Shown one piece after another: positions 1-12,995 of a DNA stretch of 64,000 bases. The stretch spans positions 440,405,351-440,469,350 of the forward strand of contig NC_066580.1 in NCBI RefSeq assembly GCF_024323335.1. The letters are read 5' to 3'. This DNA is from Lathyrus oleraceus. Its lineage: Eukaryota > Streptophyta > Magnoliopsida > Fabales > Fabaceae. The number at the start of each line of letters is the position of its first letter. Within the stretch, counting starts at the first letter, position 1. The notes under the pieces are model-generated. The model did not search any database. It saw nothing but the letters and a program-made list of their open reading frames with translations, and had not been told where the DNA came from. Made by a program: the position numbers and the translations under genes.

Positions 1-428
1 AGCTCACACACTCTCAAAATGACATGTGTGAGCTGTTGCAACTTGTTTCACTCCCATTGGATGAATATTTTGGAAATTCCACATGTGATAGCACTTTGTC
101 CAATTTTGCAATTTCATTTTACAAGCCAAATTCCAAATCATGAAACCTAGCCATGTTATGATGATTCCAACAAGTTTCAAATACCATTTATGAGGTGTAG
201 CAAAAATCCCCACTCAAAAATTCCAATTATTTCACAAGTTGGACAATTTTGCCCTTGGTCCATTTAACTGTCCAGTTGAAATTTGACTTTTTGCATTGGC
301 CACTTTTGAGAAAATCCAATTATGCACCATGAAAGTACATGTCAAATGGAGTTTGTGCATATAAAGAACTTCCAATTTGGACAATCCATGTGGAAGTTAT
401 GGCCTCCTGATTATGGCCTCCTGATTAT
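1..428 (-). repeat. Truncated Ogre-type (family A) LTR fragment
   Basis: Positions 1-416 match 9267-9682 inside the solo LTR further right with no difference that I could find by eye. The full-length Ogre LTRs at 45.4-45.8 kb and 58.6-59.0 kb are clearly more diverged over the same stretch. The match stops at a short direct duplication (CCTCCTGATTAT at 403-414 and 417-428), after which the sequence is unrelated. Orientation follows the other family-A LTRs, whose element sense is the minus strand. The left end lies outside the window. Confidence 0.85.
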
Positions 429-740
429 TGGTGTGAGTTCTCTCACTTATAAAATGCTCAATCTCCAATTTTATAGTAAATGTGAAACTTTTCCACATTT
501 GTTTCTCAATAATTCCAACTCACACTTGTTTTTTCAACACTCGCTCTCAATTGTGAGTCTATCAACAATACTTCCCTCAAGCGGAAGCTCTTTCATCCAC
601 ATAGACTTGTACCGTCGTTTGACACTTTTTTCAACGGTACATGCCCCGTGCCTCCTACCCACCATCATGTGGAGAGGATTTTAGATACAAGTGAGTCGAG
701 TCTTCACTCAAACCAACGACTCTGATACCACTGATGAGTC
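429..740. repeat. Decayed LTR-like segment with PBS-like end
   Basis: No gene is visible. The stretch contains CTTATAAAA and ends in CTCTGATACCA, the reverse complement of the initiator-Met tRNA primer-binding motif TGGTATCAGAG, just before the Cyclops LTR starts at 741. That layout suggests the end of an older LTR retrotransposon in minus orientation, cut by the Cyclops insertion. The family is not determined, and an open frame over 322-684 shows no recognisable domain. Confidence 0.4.
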
Positions 741-2631
741 TGTCATACCCCAATTTTGTCATAAACATTCATTCATCGAAGCATTTGCATCAGAGTTTAG
801 TCAGCCATTCATTAATTCAATAAAAGTCAAAATTCAGTCAACTTTCATTCTATTTTAAAATGAAAAATTTGAGTTAATTGTATTTCATGCATTTTCATCG
901 TCTCATGCATCTTTTTAAGCTAACCTAATGTCAATAAGAATAAATTTTTGAATCTACAGACAAATCGGTTGAACTGATTCTCAGATGTACACAAAATTAG
1001 CGGGCGAAATTTTTTTAAATCGAACTTACAGACATCAATTTTATTGATCTACGTTTCACATATTTTAATCTGGAGTGCTCGTTTTATTTTATTTTTACCC
1101 CTCTGGCAGTCGCATGTTGATCAACCTGAGCCTTTTCAACCGGTCATTTTTTACTTCAAAGCTTGATCAAAATTTTCCTGTTTTACAAAAGTATATTTCA
1201 CGTTGATCATTTTGGTGCATTCATTTTATTTTTCCAAACATTTTCGCACTCGATTTTGTTCATTTTTATCTTTTTAATTTGATTTTTAGTCAAAATAATC
1301 GATAGAATTAATTAGAATTAACTATGTTTTTAGTTTAATTTTATGTTGTTTGTTTTATTTTTAATTTAATCACCAAAAACCCTTTTTTTAAATAATAAAA
1401 TAAATGAAAAGAGAAAGATAGGGCGTTGAAGAAAAAACCTTTCCTCCCTCCTCCTCAAGTGCCACGGGTCACTTTTCTAATGGAGGATTTGATGACAGTC
1501 CGTCATTGCATGAATTTAGTCAAAGAATCAGGTCAAAACAAGCTAAAGATGAGCCAAAATGAAGAAGAAATACCAAAAAATAAGGAAAAAATAGCTAAGT
1601 GTGAAGATTGTGGACTTAGTGAAAATATTGAGTGAAAAATGAGCAAAAAAGAGTGCAATTTTGGAAATAATCATATGCACCATCGCACAACATCGTGCGC
1701 GCAATAGGGGCCATAAAAGTTGCATCGTGCGCATGATGCAAATCATCACGCACGATGTTCCCTTTTTCTGGGATTTTTGTGACGCGTATGATCCATTTTG
1801 AGCTCTTTTTAAGGGGAATTTTGGCACTTTAATAAGGGTTACAAAAATTGGAGAGCAAAGCATAATTTGGAGAGCATCAAGGGTGATTTTTAGGGCATTC
1901 GAAGCCATTGGAGGCCATTACTTCAAGGAAATTCGTATGTTATTTTCATCTATCAATTATGGTATTGTTATCTGGATTATGAGTAGCTAAGCTCCTCTAG
2001 GTTAAGTTGTGTTATGATGAACCTATTTCAATATTGTTGGATTTTATGTTGATTTGTCTTTGTATGAATCTTTTGATCTATAATGTCATTCAATTGCTTA
2101 TTGTTCTTAATGCTTTTTATGTGAGATACTCTTTTAAATTGATTTTGGATACATAGGGAATATTGAGCATTAGTCTATGTGTTGGACCTAGGATAATTAT
2201 TGTACTTACGCTGGTTGAATAGGAATAGGAAACCCCGAGTAGTGGCATGGGGAATTAACATTCTATACATTGCCTAACCTTGCTTACGCTGGCGTACTAG
2301 GGAAAGAAAGCTCCGAGTAGTGGTTAGTGAGTTATTTCGTGGGGGATCGGATATAACGGTTTTATTAATTCGTCGTGGGGTTATATTGATAAGATCACTC
2401 ATACAAGGCATCAAACTTCAACAATAGAGAAATAGGGGATTCTAAAACACAACCTGACCGCTTTCGTAATTTTGTTTAATCTCTTATTTACTTTTCGCAC
2501 TGAAACTCGAAAACCTCCATTTTTACTAGTTTTTATACATTGCACACATTTTGTCTTATTAGAAGCAATTTTTGTGAATTTGATCTTTTTATTACTTCAA
2601 CGTTGTTGATACACTTGCCGAGAAGTCATCA
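741..2631 (+). repeat. Cyclops-like 5' LTR
   Basis: Begins TGTCATACCCC and ends AAGTCATCA six bases before the PBS, giving about 1.9 kb. It contains no convincing gene. The distal part (about 2200-2530) carries two copies of a 'CTTACGCTGG...CCGAGTAGTGG' block, at 2209-2245 and 2284-2325. No second LTR is present in the window, so divergence between LTRs cannot be measured. Confidence 0.65.
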
Positions 2632-2637
2632 AATTTT

Positions 2638-2655
2638 TGGCGTTGTTGTCAGGGA
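2638..2655 (+). other. Degraded Athila-type primer-binding site
   Basis: TGGCGTTGTTGTCAGGGA resembles the Athila-lineage PBS TGGCGCCGTTGCCGGGGA with a few transition-type changes, as expected for an old methylated copy. It lies six bases after the LTR end, and gag follows about 105 bp later. Confidence 0.6.
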
Positions 2656-2761
2656 GTATTGATATCTCAACAAGGTGACGTTTGTGCAACATTTTATTTT
2701 TAGTATTTTTGATTTTTGTTTTATTTTCTTGTTATCATGATGCTATTGAGGTATTTTTTGT

Positions 2762-4217
2762 TTGTGTATGCGTATTTCTGGGTCAACATTAATACCATTG
2801 GATCCAGAAATTGAAAGAACCGCATATGCTCTCAGAAAAGCAGCTCTGGATGACAGAATATCAATAGAAGAGCAACTATCAAGTTCTTTTGACTCTAAAG
2901 AGGAAGTCACCATAGCAGTTGCACCGCCCCTAACTATGGGGGATTATTGTAAAAGAACCGATGAAGACAGGTTTCGAGAGGGTTTGTACCGGCATACCAT
3001 GCTAACTTTGATATTAAGAATTTTGTACTTTCAGGTTTAAGAGAAAATCATTCGACGGGAAGACAATTAGAGACTCGTGGGCGCATCTTGCACCCTTCTA
3101 TGAAACAACTTCAATGTGCAAACTGACTTATGTCATTGAAGACCATGTTACATTGATGTTGTTTGGGTTCTCACTGATTGGAAGAGCGAAAGTTTGGTTA
3201 CTGTGCCTTCCTAATCAAACAAATCAGACTTGGAAGGAATTGGAGGATAAATTCCTAGAAAAATTCTTCACTACTACTCAGTTTACCGATCGCCGAGCAG
3301 AAATTATGAATTTTGAGCAGCAGGAAGTTGAGTCACTTTATGACTCTTGGGAAAGATTTAAACTTTTGTTACGCAGATCACCAAATCACAACATGAATTA
3401 TATGGAGCAGATGCAAAATTTCATTAAATATCTCAAGAATCAAACTCACCTGTTATTAGATGATTCTGCAGGAGGTACCATCCGCCAAATGACTGAACCA
3501 CACGTGAAAGACCTAATTGAAAAGATGTGTATGAATGAGTACCATTCAAAAAGCAAAAGTTCGGTCAAGATTGAAACTGTGGGAATGCCTAAAGGTATGT
3601 TAGTTGTTGATACACATACTGCTCTTTTAGCTCAGATTGAATTGTTAAATAAAAAGCTAGCTGAAAGCAGCTTAGGTAAAGCTAACGTGAGCCAGGTACA
3701 AACACTTAGGTGTGAATTTTATGGAGAAGAACATGTGAATAGAATGTGCTCATTGGAATGGTCAAGTGAAGAAGTCCAATTTGCTAATTTTCAGAAGAAT
3801 AGCCCGTATTCCTACACATACAATCTGGGTTGGAAAGTTTACCTAAATTTTCGTTGGAGCAATAATCAAAATGCAAGTGTTAACCAAGGTATACAACAAA
3901 GCCAACAAGCTTCATTTCAAAGGAAACCGTCACAGTTGGAAGAGACCTTACAAAATTTCATTAAAATCACTCAAAGTAGCTTTGATCAAGTAAATAAGAA
4001 CCATGAAATTATGAGTAGAAACCATGATGAGTCAATCAAGAATTTGGAAACACATATTGCTCAGTTATCCAGACAAATAGTTGTTTTGCCAAGCTCAAGT
4101 GAGGGATTTATAGGTAACACTATGGACAATCCTAAGAATGAAACATGCAAGGATGTGGAAACAGATTTTGGTGTAATTACTGAAAAGGGTAAACCTGAAA
4201 TAGTTAAAAGGATGTGA
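2762..4217 (+). pseudogene. Athila/Cyclops gag remnant
   Basis: Gag forms the capsid of the retrotransposon particle. An N-terminal block occupies 2762-3040. The reading then shifts twice between about 3030 and 3115, where pieces such as ANFDIKNFVLSGLREN and WAHLAPFYETTSMCKL sit in different frames. A long open block follows at 3114-4217 (367 codons). The core of the gag domain is visible as LMLFGFSLIGRAKVWL followed by WKELEDKFLEKFF. The C-terminal part is Gln- and Asn-rich, with a coiled-coil-like stretch near SIKNLETHIAQLSRQI, as in Athila gag. The two frameshifts make it non-functional. It probably continued in frame toward the protease, but 4218-4432 is Lys/Glu-rich and broken. Confidence 0.75.
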
Positions 4218-4432
4218 TTGAGAAAAAAGAAGGTGGAATTGAAAAAGAGGAGGGTAACAATCAAGGTGACCAAGAGGAAAGAGGAGTCACCATTGATCAA
4301 CTCATTGATAAAAACTCTCCCTAGAGAAGAACAAAGAAGCAAATCCTGACTGAACCAAATCCTTCTTTACAGGATATAAAACCACCATATCCGATAATAA
4401 AAAAGAAACTGGTTCAAGATAATGAGGTAGAG

Positions 4433-4860
4433 ATGTTTGAGAAGTCCCAGGAAATACTAGCTACTCTCCAGGTAGGTATTTCGTTCCATGAAATTTTAGA
4501 ACTAATGCCTAAGTTTGATAAATTTATGAAAGAATTACTAAAGGGGACGAAAGAGAAAGTGGTGAAGGAACATGTAAACATGACCGAAAAGGATGATATG
4601 GTTGTACCTCAATCCTTGCCATCAAAGTTAAAACACCCAGGTAAGCTTTCTATTTCTTGTAATATCGGTGGAATGAAGATTCCACATGCTATATGTGATC
4701 TTGGATCTAGCATAAATATCATGTCACTGAAAACGGTAAAAGAATTGAAAGTGGGTGAATCACACTGAGTAACATGACTCTCACTATAGCTGGCTCATAT
4801 GTTATTCAACCAGATAGTATATTACGTAACATGTTTTCCGGCACTAAAGGTATGTCTTAC
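4433..4860 (+). pseudogene. Athila/Cyclops protease remnant
   Basis: An open frame of 111 codons ends at 4768. It includes SLPSKLKHPGKLSISCNIGG, then ICDLGSSINIMSL, which corresponds to the Athila aspartic protease core (usually CDLGASINLMP). Protease would process the gag-pol polyprotein. After a stop near 4768, similarity continues in a shifted frame (SNMTLTIAG, SYVIQPDSILRN) to about 4860. Sequence of another origin then begins, so the pol region was lost or never joined here. Confidence 0.6.
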
Positions 4861-5872
4861 TTTAACTTACAGACATAATGGATGATAAACATGATAGATT
4901 GAGGCATGGCAGAGCCTCTCAGCATGCATCTGTTCGGAGGGAAAAAAGTCAGCAGGTTCCGGATGCTCCTGGTCCATCTGGTCAGACAAAGCTGCTACTT
5001 CTGGGGCTCATGCTTCTCCCCATGCCACTCCACCTTCTTCTTCCCGTAGGAGACGAGATTCACCATCTGACGCATCAGTCCCCCATCCTCTCGTAGGCGT
5101 CAGGTTTCACCAGTGCCACCTCCTACTGTAGATGTTGCTGATCCACTTCCACCTCATACTGCTGCACATGATGATCCAGTGCCACCTCCGGAGGGTGAGG
5201 CTATTGCGGATGCCGAGCCAGAGGCTTTTGGAGGTGGTCCAGTTGATTTTTCCTTACTGTCTTTGTATCCAGACCATATTGCCAGACATATCTGGGACAT
5301 AGAGGTAGCATTAGTTGGATTATTTATTTATTTTGACGTTAATTTTAATTTTTGAAATTGATTGTTTCTGACAAATTTCAAGAACGTGATCTGCAGAAGT
5401 TTCTTAACCACGGGAGAAAGATTGTTGCCTCAGCTGAATGAGGAATGATTTCAATCAGTTTTGTCCTTATTTGGCCTGAAGGACTTGTGCATGACCGGTT
5501 ATACTACGATCAACCACAAGATGCTTAATGCATTCGTGGAGAGATGGCACTCGGAGACCTCGTTGTTTCTTCTCCCACATGTCGCATCCTGCGAAAAAAC
5601 AACCGGCGGGACTCAAATAAAAACACACACAGAGCCGCCACTGTGCGTTATTTATCCCAAGATAGGGAAAGGAAACGCTCAGAGAAACCTGGAAAGGAAA
5701 TGGTCTCGCGACCAAAGAGAAAGGGTAAGGGAGTCGGTTACGCAAGGGGAAGGTATTAGCACCCCTCACGTCCGTCGTACTCGACGGGATCCACGTTCTA
5801 AGAAAAGAAAAGGTTGCTAAACATCACACACACACACAGGGAACGCAGGTGGGGTTAAGAGAAGGGAGCTCG

Positions 5873-5950
5873 ATAGGACATCGCATCCTATGCCTACATA
5901 TCTCGTCTGGAACGAGAATCAGAGCCACTGTAGTTCGGCTTACGCACGCC
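5873..5950 (-). other. Multi-hairpin module, copy 1 (solo LTR A)
   Basis: H1 is ATAGGA/TCCTAT (5873-5878 with 5886-5891). An outer stem CTACA/TGTAG (5894-5898 with 5929-5933) encloses hairpin H2 TCTCGT/ACGAGA (5901-5906 with 5912-5917) and the constant single strand ATCAGAG. A weak H3 (GGC/GCC) follows. Confidence 0.65.
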
Positions 5951-6158
5951 AAACAACACAAAACATACAAACAAACAAGGGTGGCAAACATGGAGCCCGA
6001 CAACCACTAGATGGAATTACGTCGGCATCCGAACCAAAACACACTCAAAAGGGCAAACGTGGAGCCCGACAGCCAATCACTGGGCTTACGTCAGCATCCG
6101 AGCCAAAACACAATCAGATAACAAGTAAACACACACAAAAAGAAAAAGGTTGCCCGGA

Positions 6159-6235
6159 GTGGTCTCGCACGACCACCTGCCTACATACCTCGTCTGGAAC
6201 AAGGATCAGGGCGATGTAGTTCCCCCGAAAGGGAA
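6159..6235 (-). other. Multi-hairpin module, copy 2 (solo LTR A)
   Basis: H1 is GTGGTC/GACCAC (6159-6164 with 6171-6176). The outer stem is CTACAT/ATGTAG (6181-6186 with 6214-6219). H2 is CCTCGT/ACAAGG with one mismatch (6188-6193 with 6199-6204). H3 is TTCCC/GGGAA (6220-6224 with 6231-6235). Confidence 0.65.
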
Positions 6236-9200
6236 AAAGATTTCAGCCAGAAACCGGGGGAAGACGCACTACCAGGGAGCTGGACTCGAGCCTAGTGTTG
6301 TCATGCATCGTTACCCTAAGTTCAGTTTTCTATCCTACTTGCATAAGCAAACCACTCCTATCCAGGAAAGAAGCAAGCATACAAGCATACAAAATAATTC
6401 AAGCATACATCAAATGAGAACAAGCATCTCAAACAGATATCCACATAGCACGCACTATAACCAAACAAGTGGGCTCACACAATAGGTTTGACTGCCTCAG
6501 CAAGTCGTCTGTACGGGCTGTGTTTGCTCTTAACCTTGCCATTACGAGGCTAAGGTGAAGCAGATGAAAGGATGAAGTGAGGATCAGACCTCACAGCTCT
6601 TATCCCTAACCAGGGAGAGCTTCTGACAAATGAGCATGGGTCCAGAATGGGGGAACCCTTCTATACTCAGAGACTCTGACACAACGTGCACTGCACGGAT
6701 CTTGGGCTTGTAATCTCAATGCTACAACCATGTAATGGGAGCAAGGAGAAGACTCACAGAATAGTGGGGGATAGACTGCATACCCCTACCTTCCACCAAT
6801 TGCCTTATTTAAAGGACTTTCACCTGCTTGGCACGAAAAATAAACAACCACAATCATTGCCTCTTAAGGAGGACTTCAGACATTTGCCCGGTCAAATAAC
6901 AGACCGGGTCTCCAGACTACATGAAGTTAGGAAGTTATACCTCAATGCAAGTTGCTTAAGCAAAGCAAAGCAAAAGTTCACAAGGAACTGAGCAACTAAA
7001 AGTACCTGGAAACAGTCAAACACAGTTAGTACTCAGACAGACAAAAATAAACAGCAAGTATTAATCAGTCAGACTATACAAACTAATGCACAACAAAGGC
7101 AAGCTATGAGCTCAAGCCCAAACTTCACAACCTACAAAACAAAGTTGTGTTAGTGTACAAACATCAAACAACATCAATTGAATTGACTTGGATCATTCTC
7201 CATTCACATTGCACCTTTTCATCCTGAAATTTCAATCAAATGTTAGCAACTAGACCACTAGGCCAAGCCTAGGGTCCAAAGGTAAGAAAAATTCCTAAAC
7301 AGCAAGGGATATCCAACCAAACTCAAATTAATGTCAAACAAGAGCCAACACAACTAGTCCCGTGTCCATATCATTCATCATGTTCATTTTATGCACAAAA
7401 CAAATCAAACTAGTTCAAATGGAACACCAAACATCCAAACAGAACTATTGCATTCAATTCCATATCAAAACAGTTCCAAAAATCCCCAAATAAATTATAC
7501 CTAAACAGCACATGTTCAAGGTCTAGCATGTCAAATTTTAGCTTAATTGGACAAATGGAACCATGTCAATGAAAATCAACAAAAACAGACACAATTATAT
7601 GCTCCAAATCACAACATCAACACATGCAGCCACTTCAAAAATTCATAAATCCATGAAGACAAATAAAGAAATGGATGAGACCAAAACAGGGATGTCATAC
7701 AATGTGTCTATAACATTCCTACCAAATTTCATGATCATTCAATACCATATGAGCATTTCACAAAAGATCTACCAACATATGTCACATGAGCTTGCACATT
7801 TGACCAACAGAGATGAAAAATAGCAATCAATTTGAAAATGCCACATAAAATTCCACAAAAATTCACATAGCATCTTAACATGTTAATGAACCATCATGCA
7901 AAATTTCACATCATTCTAACAAGCCTAGGTCATTCAAATAAATCCAGCAAATTGACATAATGAGGTGTGACACCAATTGTCACACCTAAGTTCCAAAATT
8001 CATAACTCAATCACCAGGAATCAAAAATTCACAAAATGTACATGTAAATCATCATCAACCAGTCTACAATTACCACAAAAATTTTCAAGAATTTATTTTA
8101 GAATATGAGAATTTCCCAATCAAAATGGTAGAATGTATCAAATATAGCACATGTGAAACAAACCTAAGTCAAACACAAATATTACCATGCACAACTTCAA
8201 CCAATAGGTCAAAAAAATTCTACAGTCAACAAGGAAGTCAACCTAAAAATCCCTATATTTTTCTGATTTTTTTATGAATTTTTTATGAATTTTCTAAAGT
8301 GTTTATGAATTTTTTAGAATTTTTTAGAATTAATATAATTTAAATGAATTATTCAGTGGCAGTATTGGTAATTATGGAAACACGGGGGCGGTAAACGCCT
8401 TATTTGAAAATTCAAACCAAATTTCAGATCAAACAGCTTAATCTTCATCGTTCCATTCCAGAAATTGCCAGAAAAAGCAAAAACACGATGATCCATGAAC
8501 TTCCACCAAAATGAGCAAATGAATAACCGCTGGACTCGTCTTCTAACCTAGAGTACGAATATCAACCTAGTTTAACCTAACTGTTCCTCTATCTCCTGAA
8601 TCGATCATGTTAGGGTTTGGTTACAAAACTTCCAATCCAGATTTCGTAACCTACGGCTATCCATTTCTAAAACTACAAGCATCACCATGACCTACATGAA
8701 ACGCACTACAAAACGCATATGACCAGTTGAAGAATCGTGTTACTCGAATACTAACCTCAATTCGAAGGCAGTTGCGATTCGTGGAGTTTCGACGCTCGAT
8801 TCCTTGAAACAGATGGCCTAGAAGCTACAAGAAGTTGCATACAAAGCTCAGGTTCGAGAGAGATTGCTTCTACTGCGCCAAATCGTGATTCACCATTGAT
8901 GGAGCAAGTTTGTACAGCTGCGAATCAGAGCTCCTTTCCTTCCAATCTTCACAAACAGTTGGAGATGATGATGAGAGGAGTTTGCAGCAAAGAGAATTTC
9001 GAAAATTGATCAAGAAATGAGAGAGTTCTTGTCAATTTTTGGTTTTTGTGTTCTTGAGAATTTGAGAGAATTTCAAGAATTTGAGATCTGATTTTGGGAA
9101 ATGTGTTTTTCTCTTATGATTATTGGATGATTAGGTTTATATATGAATGCTTAATCCAAGCTTAATCATGTTTATTAACCAACTTGCATTTGATTAGTGA

Positions 9201-11881
9201 AAGTGTCATTTTCAAGTAAGGGCAAAATGGTATTTTCCAAAGCCAGCTCATTGCCACCTCATGGACAGCTCACACACTCTCAAAATGACATGTGTGAGCT
9301 GTTGCAACTTGTTTCACTCCCATTGGATGAATATTTTGGAAATTCCACATGTGATAGCACTTTGTCCAATTTTGCAATTTCATTTTACAAGCCAAATTCC
9401 AAATCATGAAACCTAGCCATGTTATGATGATTCCAACAAGTTTCAAATACCATTTATGAGGTGTAGCAAAAATCCCCACTCAAAAATTCCAATTATTTCA
9501 CAAGTTGGACAATTTTGCCCTTGGTCCATTTAACTGTCCAGTTGAAATTTGACTTTTTGCATTGGCCACTTTTGAGAAAATCCAATTATGCACCATGAAA
9601 GTACATGTCAAATGGAGTTTGTGCATATAAAGAACTTCCAATTTGGACAATCCATGTGGAAGTTATGGCCTCCTGATTATGGGTCATTTTTGAAATTCAC
9701 TGAGCCATAATTTTCCAACCATACATGGGATTTTCAAGTTCTTAGACTTTTTGGAAAGGTGAGAACAAGATCTACAACTTTCATGTTGAACAATTTTTCA
9801 TTTGAAGCTTCCTTGGACACGTGGCTTTGAGGTCAAAAACTTTCCATTTTTGGAAACTTCAATTACAAGTCACTTTCTATTTTTGGCAGTTTTTGTCCTG
9901 ACTTGATTTTCTCCATTCTTAAGCTTTGAGATGTCAAATAACACTTGTTCCAACATGAATGAAGTGTATCTAATTCATTTCCACCTCCAAATCCATCAGA
10001 TCATGTACAGTTGACCACAGTTGACTTTTTCAACTGATAGATGAATTTGGCCATGCACTGATCCAACTGAGCACCAATCTCCTGATGAAATGGCCCAAGG
10101 ATGAAACCCTAGCCTCAATAAGCTCAAAATAACCATATTATGAACCCCATAACCATCATAGACCCCATCTCCTGATCATGCCCTGATTGGCCCAATGCAA
10201 CTGATTAGGGTTGACCAGTGGTCAAAACCCTAATCTCAAGGAATCTGCCTCCAATCACTTGATGACATCCAACCCTGATGATGATGATGTATCATTGCAA
10301 TCAAGATGAAGACCAATATCCTTTGAGAATCACAAAACCCTAATTCCAGCCCAATCCTCAGATGGCCAATGATCAGTCAATAAACCCTAGGCTTGCACTT
10401 TGACTTCCTCATCTTCTGATCAAGACTTGGGAGTATGGCTTGCACAATGTAACCACATGATATGCAATATGCAATGCCTAATGACCTAAAATGATATGCA
10501 ATGTGTTAATGCTAGTCCCAAGAGAAGAGGGCAAATTTTGAGGTGTTACACCACATGGTGAGATGTCTATCACACTCGACGACGTCTCATGTTTTCTACA
10601 TCTCCCGATCAGGGGGAGATTCCCAAATCATGGGAGGATAACCAAAGATCAGGAACTCGAGATGATGGTAGAGTATTTGGGGGCTGATCCGGGGGAGGCG
10701 ATGAATGAGTTGGATAAGACCAGGGGTGCTCATGCTAGATTTGTATACCTGAAGAAGGTATATGAGGATGCGCTCTTGAGTGCATATCAGGTTGATGGTG
10801 ATAATGAGCAGGTGGCGCTCTACATATCGCATGCATTGAGAGCATACCTTCTTTATTTGGTTGACACTGTAATTTTTATGGACAATAGTGCCACATATAC
10901 AGACGTTGTCTACCTACGTTACTTCGTGTATTTTGAGCAGATCCATGAGTACAACTAGGGGAGGCTTGTCTGGTCTACCTGTATTGTAAGATGAGAGAGG
11001 ATTGTATGTGGAAGACGAAACATGTCACAGGCAACATCACACTACTTGCGGTAATAATTATTGGTCTTTGAATGTTTCTTTGTCATTTTCATTTCATCTT
11101 TGCAAAGCCATTACTGATGATTCATGTGTTCCAAACTTTTCATTTCAGGGTTGGATCCTCCAACACTTCCCGTGCATCTATGGTTGGGCGAGTGTACCTG
11201 ATTACACTAAGGATATGCCGCGTGCTACTACTTTTATCCCGCTCAGAGGGAACCAGTCGACCGGGTCTTAAAGAGTCTATCTTGACAGTTTGGTTGCTGA
11301 GGACATGCATTTCAACAATTATGTTGATCACCGTGAGACGTGACCATTTGAAGAGGTACTGGTATACTCTGGATGAATGGCATGCATATCACGTCTCATT
11401 GCTCCTCATATGCCCGATCATGTCATGCTGAAGTCCAGCTACACTCAGACCATTCCCAAACACCATGTTCTCTCTACTCCTCTTGCCTTGACACGTATAC
11501 ATATAAATGACATGTTTGATGATTATGAGAGTCATCTGGTACCAAAGGAGGCACGAGCTACCATAGTTGAGAGCGACCGGAGCTACGTCGAAGGGTACAT
11601 CAGATGGTTCTTCAGGATGTCACATTCGTACATGGTGCAGACTTCTCCAGAAGAACCATTGAGACCAGCTCATTAGAAGATATTAGAGGATGAGCAAGCA
11701 CAACTAGATCATGCTTAGGATGTCTTGCCTAGGTGTCATCGCATAGCCGAGATTCTACAGGCAAACATTGACAGAGGTATCTTCCCTGACGGGTCTGATG
11801 TGAGTCAGGTCCTAGATGTCATCATGACGGAAGCACGTGGGGCACTCATGTACCGGAGACAACGTCGGGGGACAAATGGGG

Positions 11882-12953
11882 AGTGTTAACCTGTTAACGC
11901 AATTGGTTAACCTGTTAACGCAAGACAGAATACAAATTTTACATTATTTCAACAGCGTTAACCGGTTAACGCCCTGGGTTAACCTGTTAACGCAAGACAG
12001 AATGCAATTCTAACAGTATTTCAACAGTGTTAACGGGTTAACGCCCTGGGTTAACCTGTTAACGCAAGACAGAAATTAATTTTCTTAATTATCATAACAG
12101 TGTTAACCTGTTAACGCAATTGGTTAACCTGTTAACGCAAGACAGAATACAAATTTTACATTATTTCAACAGTGTTAACCGGTTAACGCCCTGGGTTAAC
12201 CTGTTAACGCAAGACAGAAATTAATTTTCTTAATTATCATAACAGTGTTAACCGGTTAACGCCCTGGGTTAACCGGTTAACGCAAGACAGAAAGCTGTTC
12301 CTGCGCTAACAACGAACAGAATGCAGAATTACCCGCATTTTTCGCCGTTGGAGGACTTCCGGACCTCCGATTTCGATTCCGTAAAAAGCTACACGTCCAG
12401 AAAATTACGACTCATCCAAATATAGATTCATTCACAGTTTTAACGTAATTTATTCATCACAATTCAAGGGTATTTATCAAAACCTAATAATTCCAATTCA
12501 AGCCAATTAAGGATTTCAACCTAAAACATGTTCCTACCCATTGACCCAGTCATACTAACCCATAATAATAAGGATTTCCCCCCTTACCTGAGTTAATCCG
12601 GCAAATCCTTTAACTTCAAGCTTTTCCCTTCTTCAACCCTTTTTCTCTTGCTCTTCCTTTTTGCCCTTTTTCCACTTTTTAGTCGCTTCTCTGTTTTCAC
12701 GTGTAAAAACCTTTTTACTAAATGGGACTCTTTACTGATTCCAAAAATCGTTCCAATTCCAACTTTATTATTCCAATAATAATAATCCAATAATATTCCA
12801 ATTATTTAATTAAATTAATAAATATACTAATAATAATATATATGAATGGTTTATCTTTTATTTTGAAAAATAATACCCTCTCATTCATATTATCATCATA
12901 ATATACTATTAAACTTAAATTAAATAATTATCATATTTTATCGGGGTGTTACA
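11882..12953 (-). repeat. 3' LTR of chromovirus, truncated
   Basis: It aligns without visible gaps to 17806-18877 of the 5' LTR, with about 7 differences in 1072 bp by hand count. The remaining roughly 1190 bp of the LTR is missing on its outer side. At 11881 the LTR abuts a second copy of flanking PMD sequence instead of a proper TG end. The intact inner end GGTGTTACA meets the polypurine tract. Confidence 0.88.
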
Positions 12954-12975
12954 ACTCTCCCCCACTAAAAGAGTT
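12954..12975 (-). other. Chromovirus polypurine tract
   Basis: On the minus strand this reads CTTTTAGTGGGGGAGAGT directly before the LTR start TGTAACACC. It is the expected plus-strand priming site. Confidence 0.8.
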
Positions 12976-12995
12976 TTCGTCCTCGAAAACATACC

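Larger units (their letters stand above)
741..4876 (+). mobile_element. Athila/Cyclops-like Ty3 element, 5' part only
   Basis: Order from left: LTR beginning TGTCATACCCC, a PBS of the Athila type, a gag region with frameshifts, and the start of an aspartic protease. The element stops at about 4876, where PMD gene sequence begins, so reverse transcriptase, integrase and the 3' LTR are absent. Cyclops is a known pea member of the Athila lineage; I assign it from the PBS type, the gag signature and the protease core CDLGSS. Numerous frameshifts and the degraded PBS indicate an old, inactive copy. Confidence 0.75.
5580..10550 (-). repeat. Solo LTR of Ogre-type family A
   Basis: It begins TGTCGCATCC and ends GGTGTTACA on the plus strand, and is flanked by the 5-bp duplication CCACA (5575-5579 and 10551-10555). 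Removing it restores PMD reading from LLPH into GEMSITLDD. Length (4971 bp) and sequence order match both LTRs of the Ogre element at 41.7-59.9 kb but with much higher divergence, so it is an older insertion reduced to a solo LTR by LTR-LTR recombination. Element sense is the minus strand. It holds no gene; open frames near 5461-5820, 6686-6991 and 7563-7823 show no domains. Confidence 0.92.
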
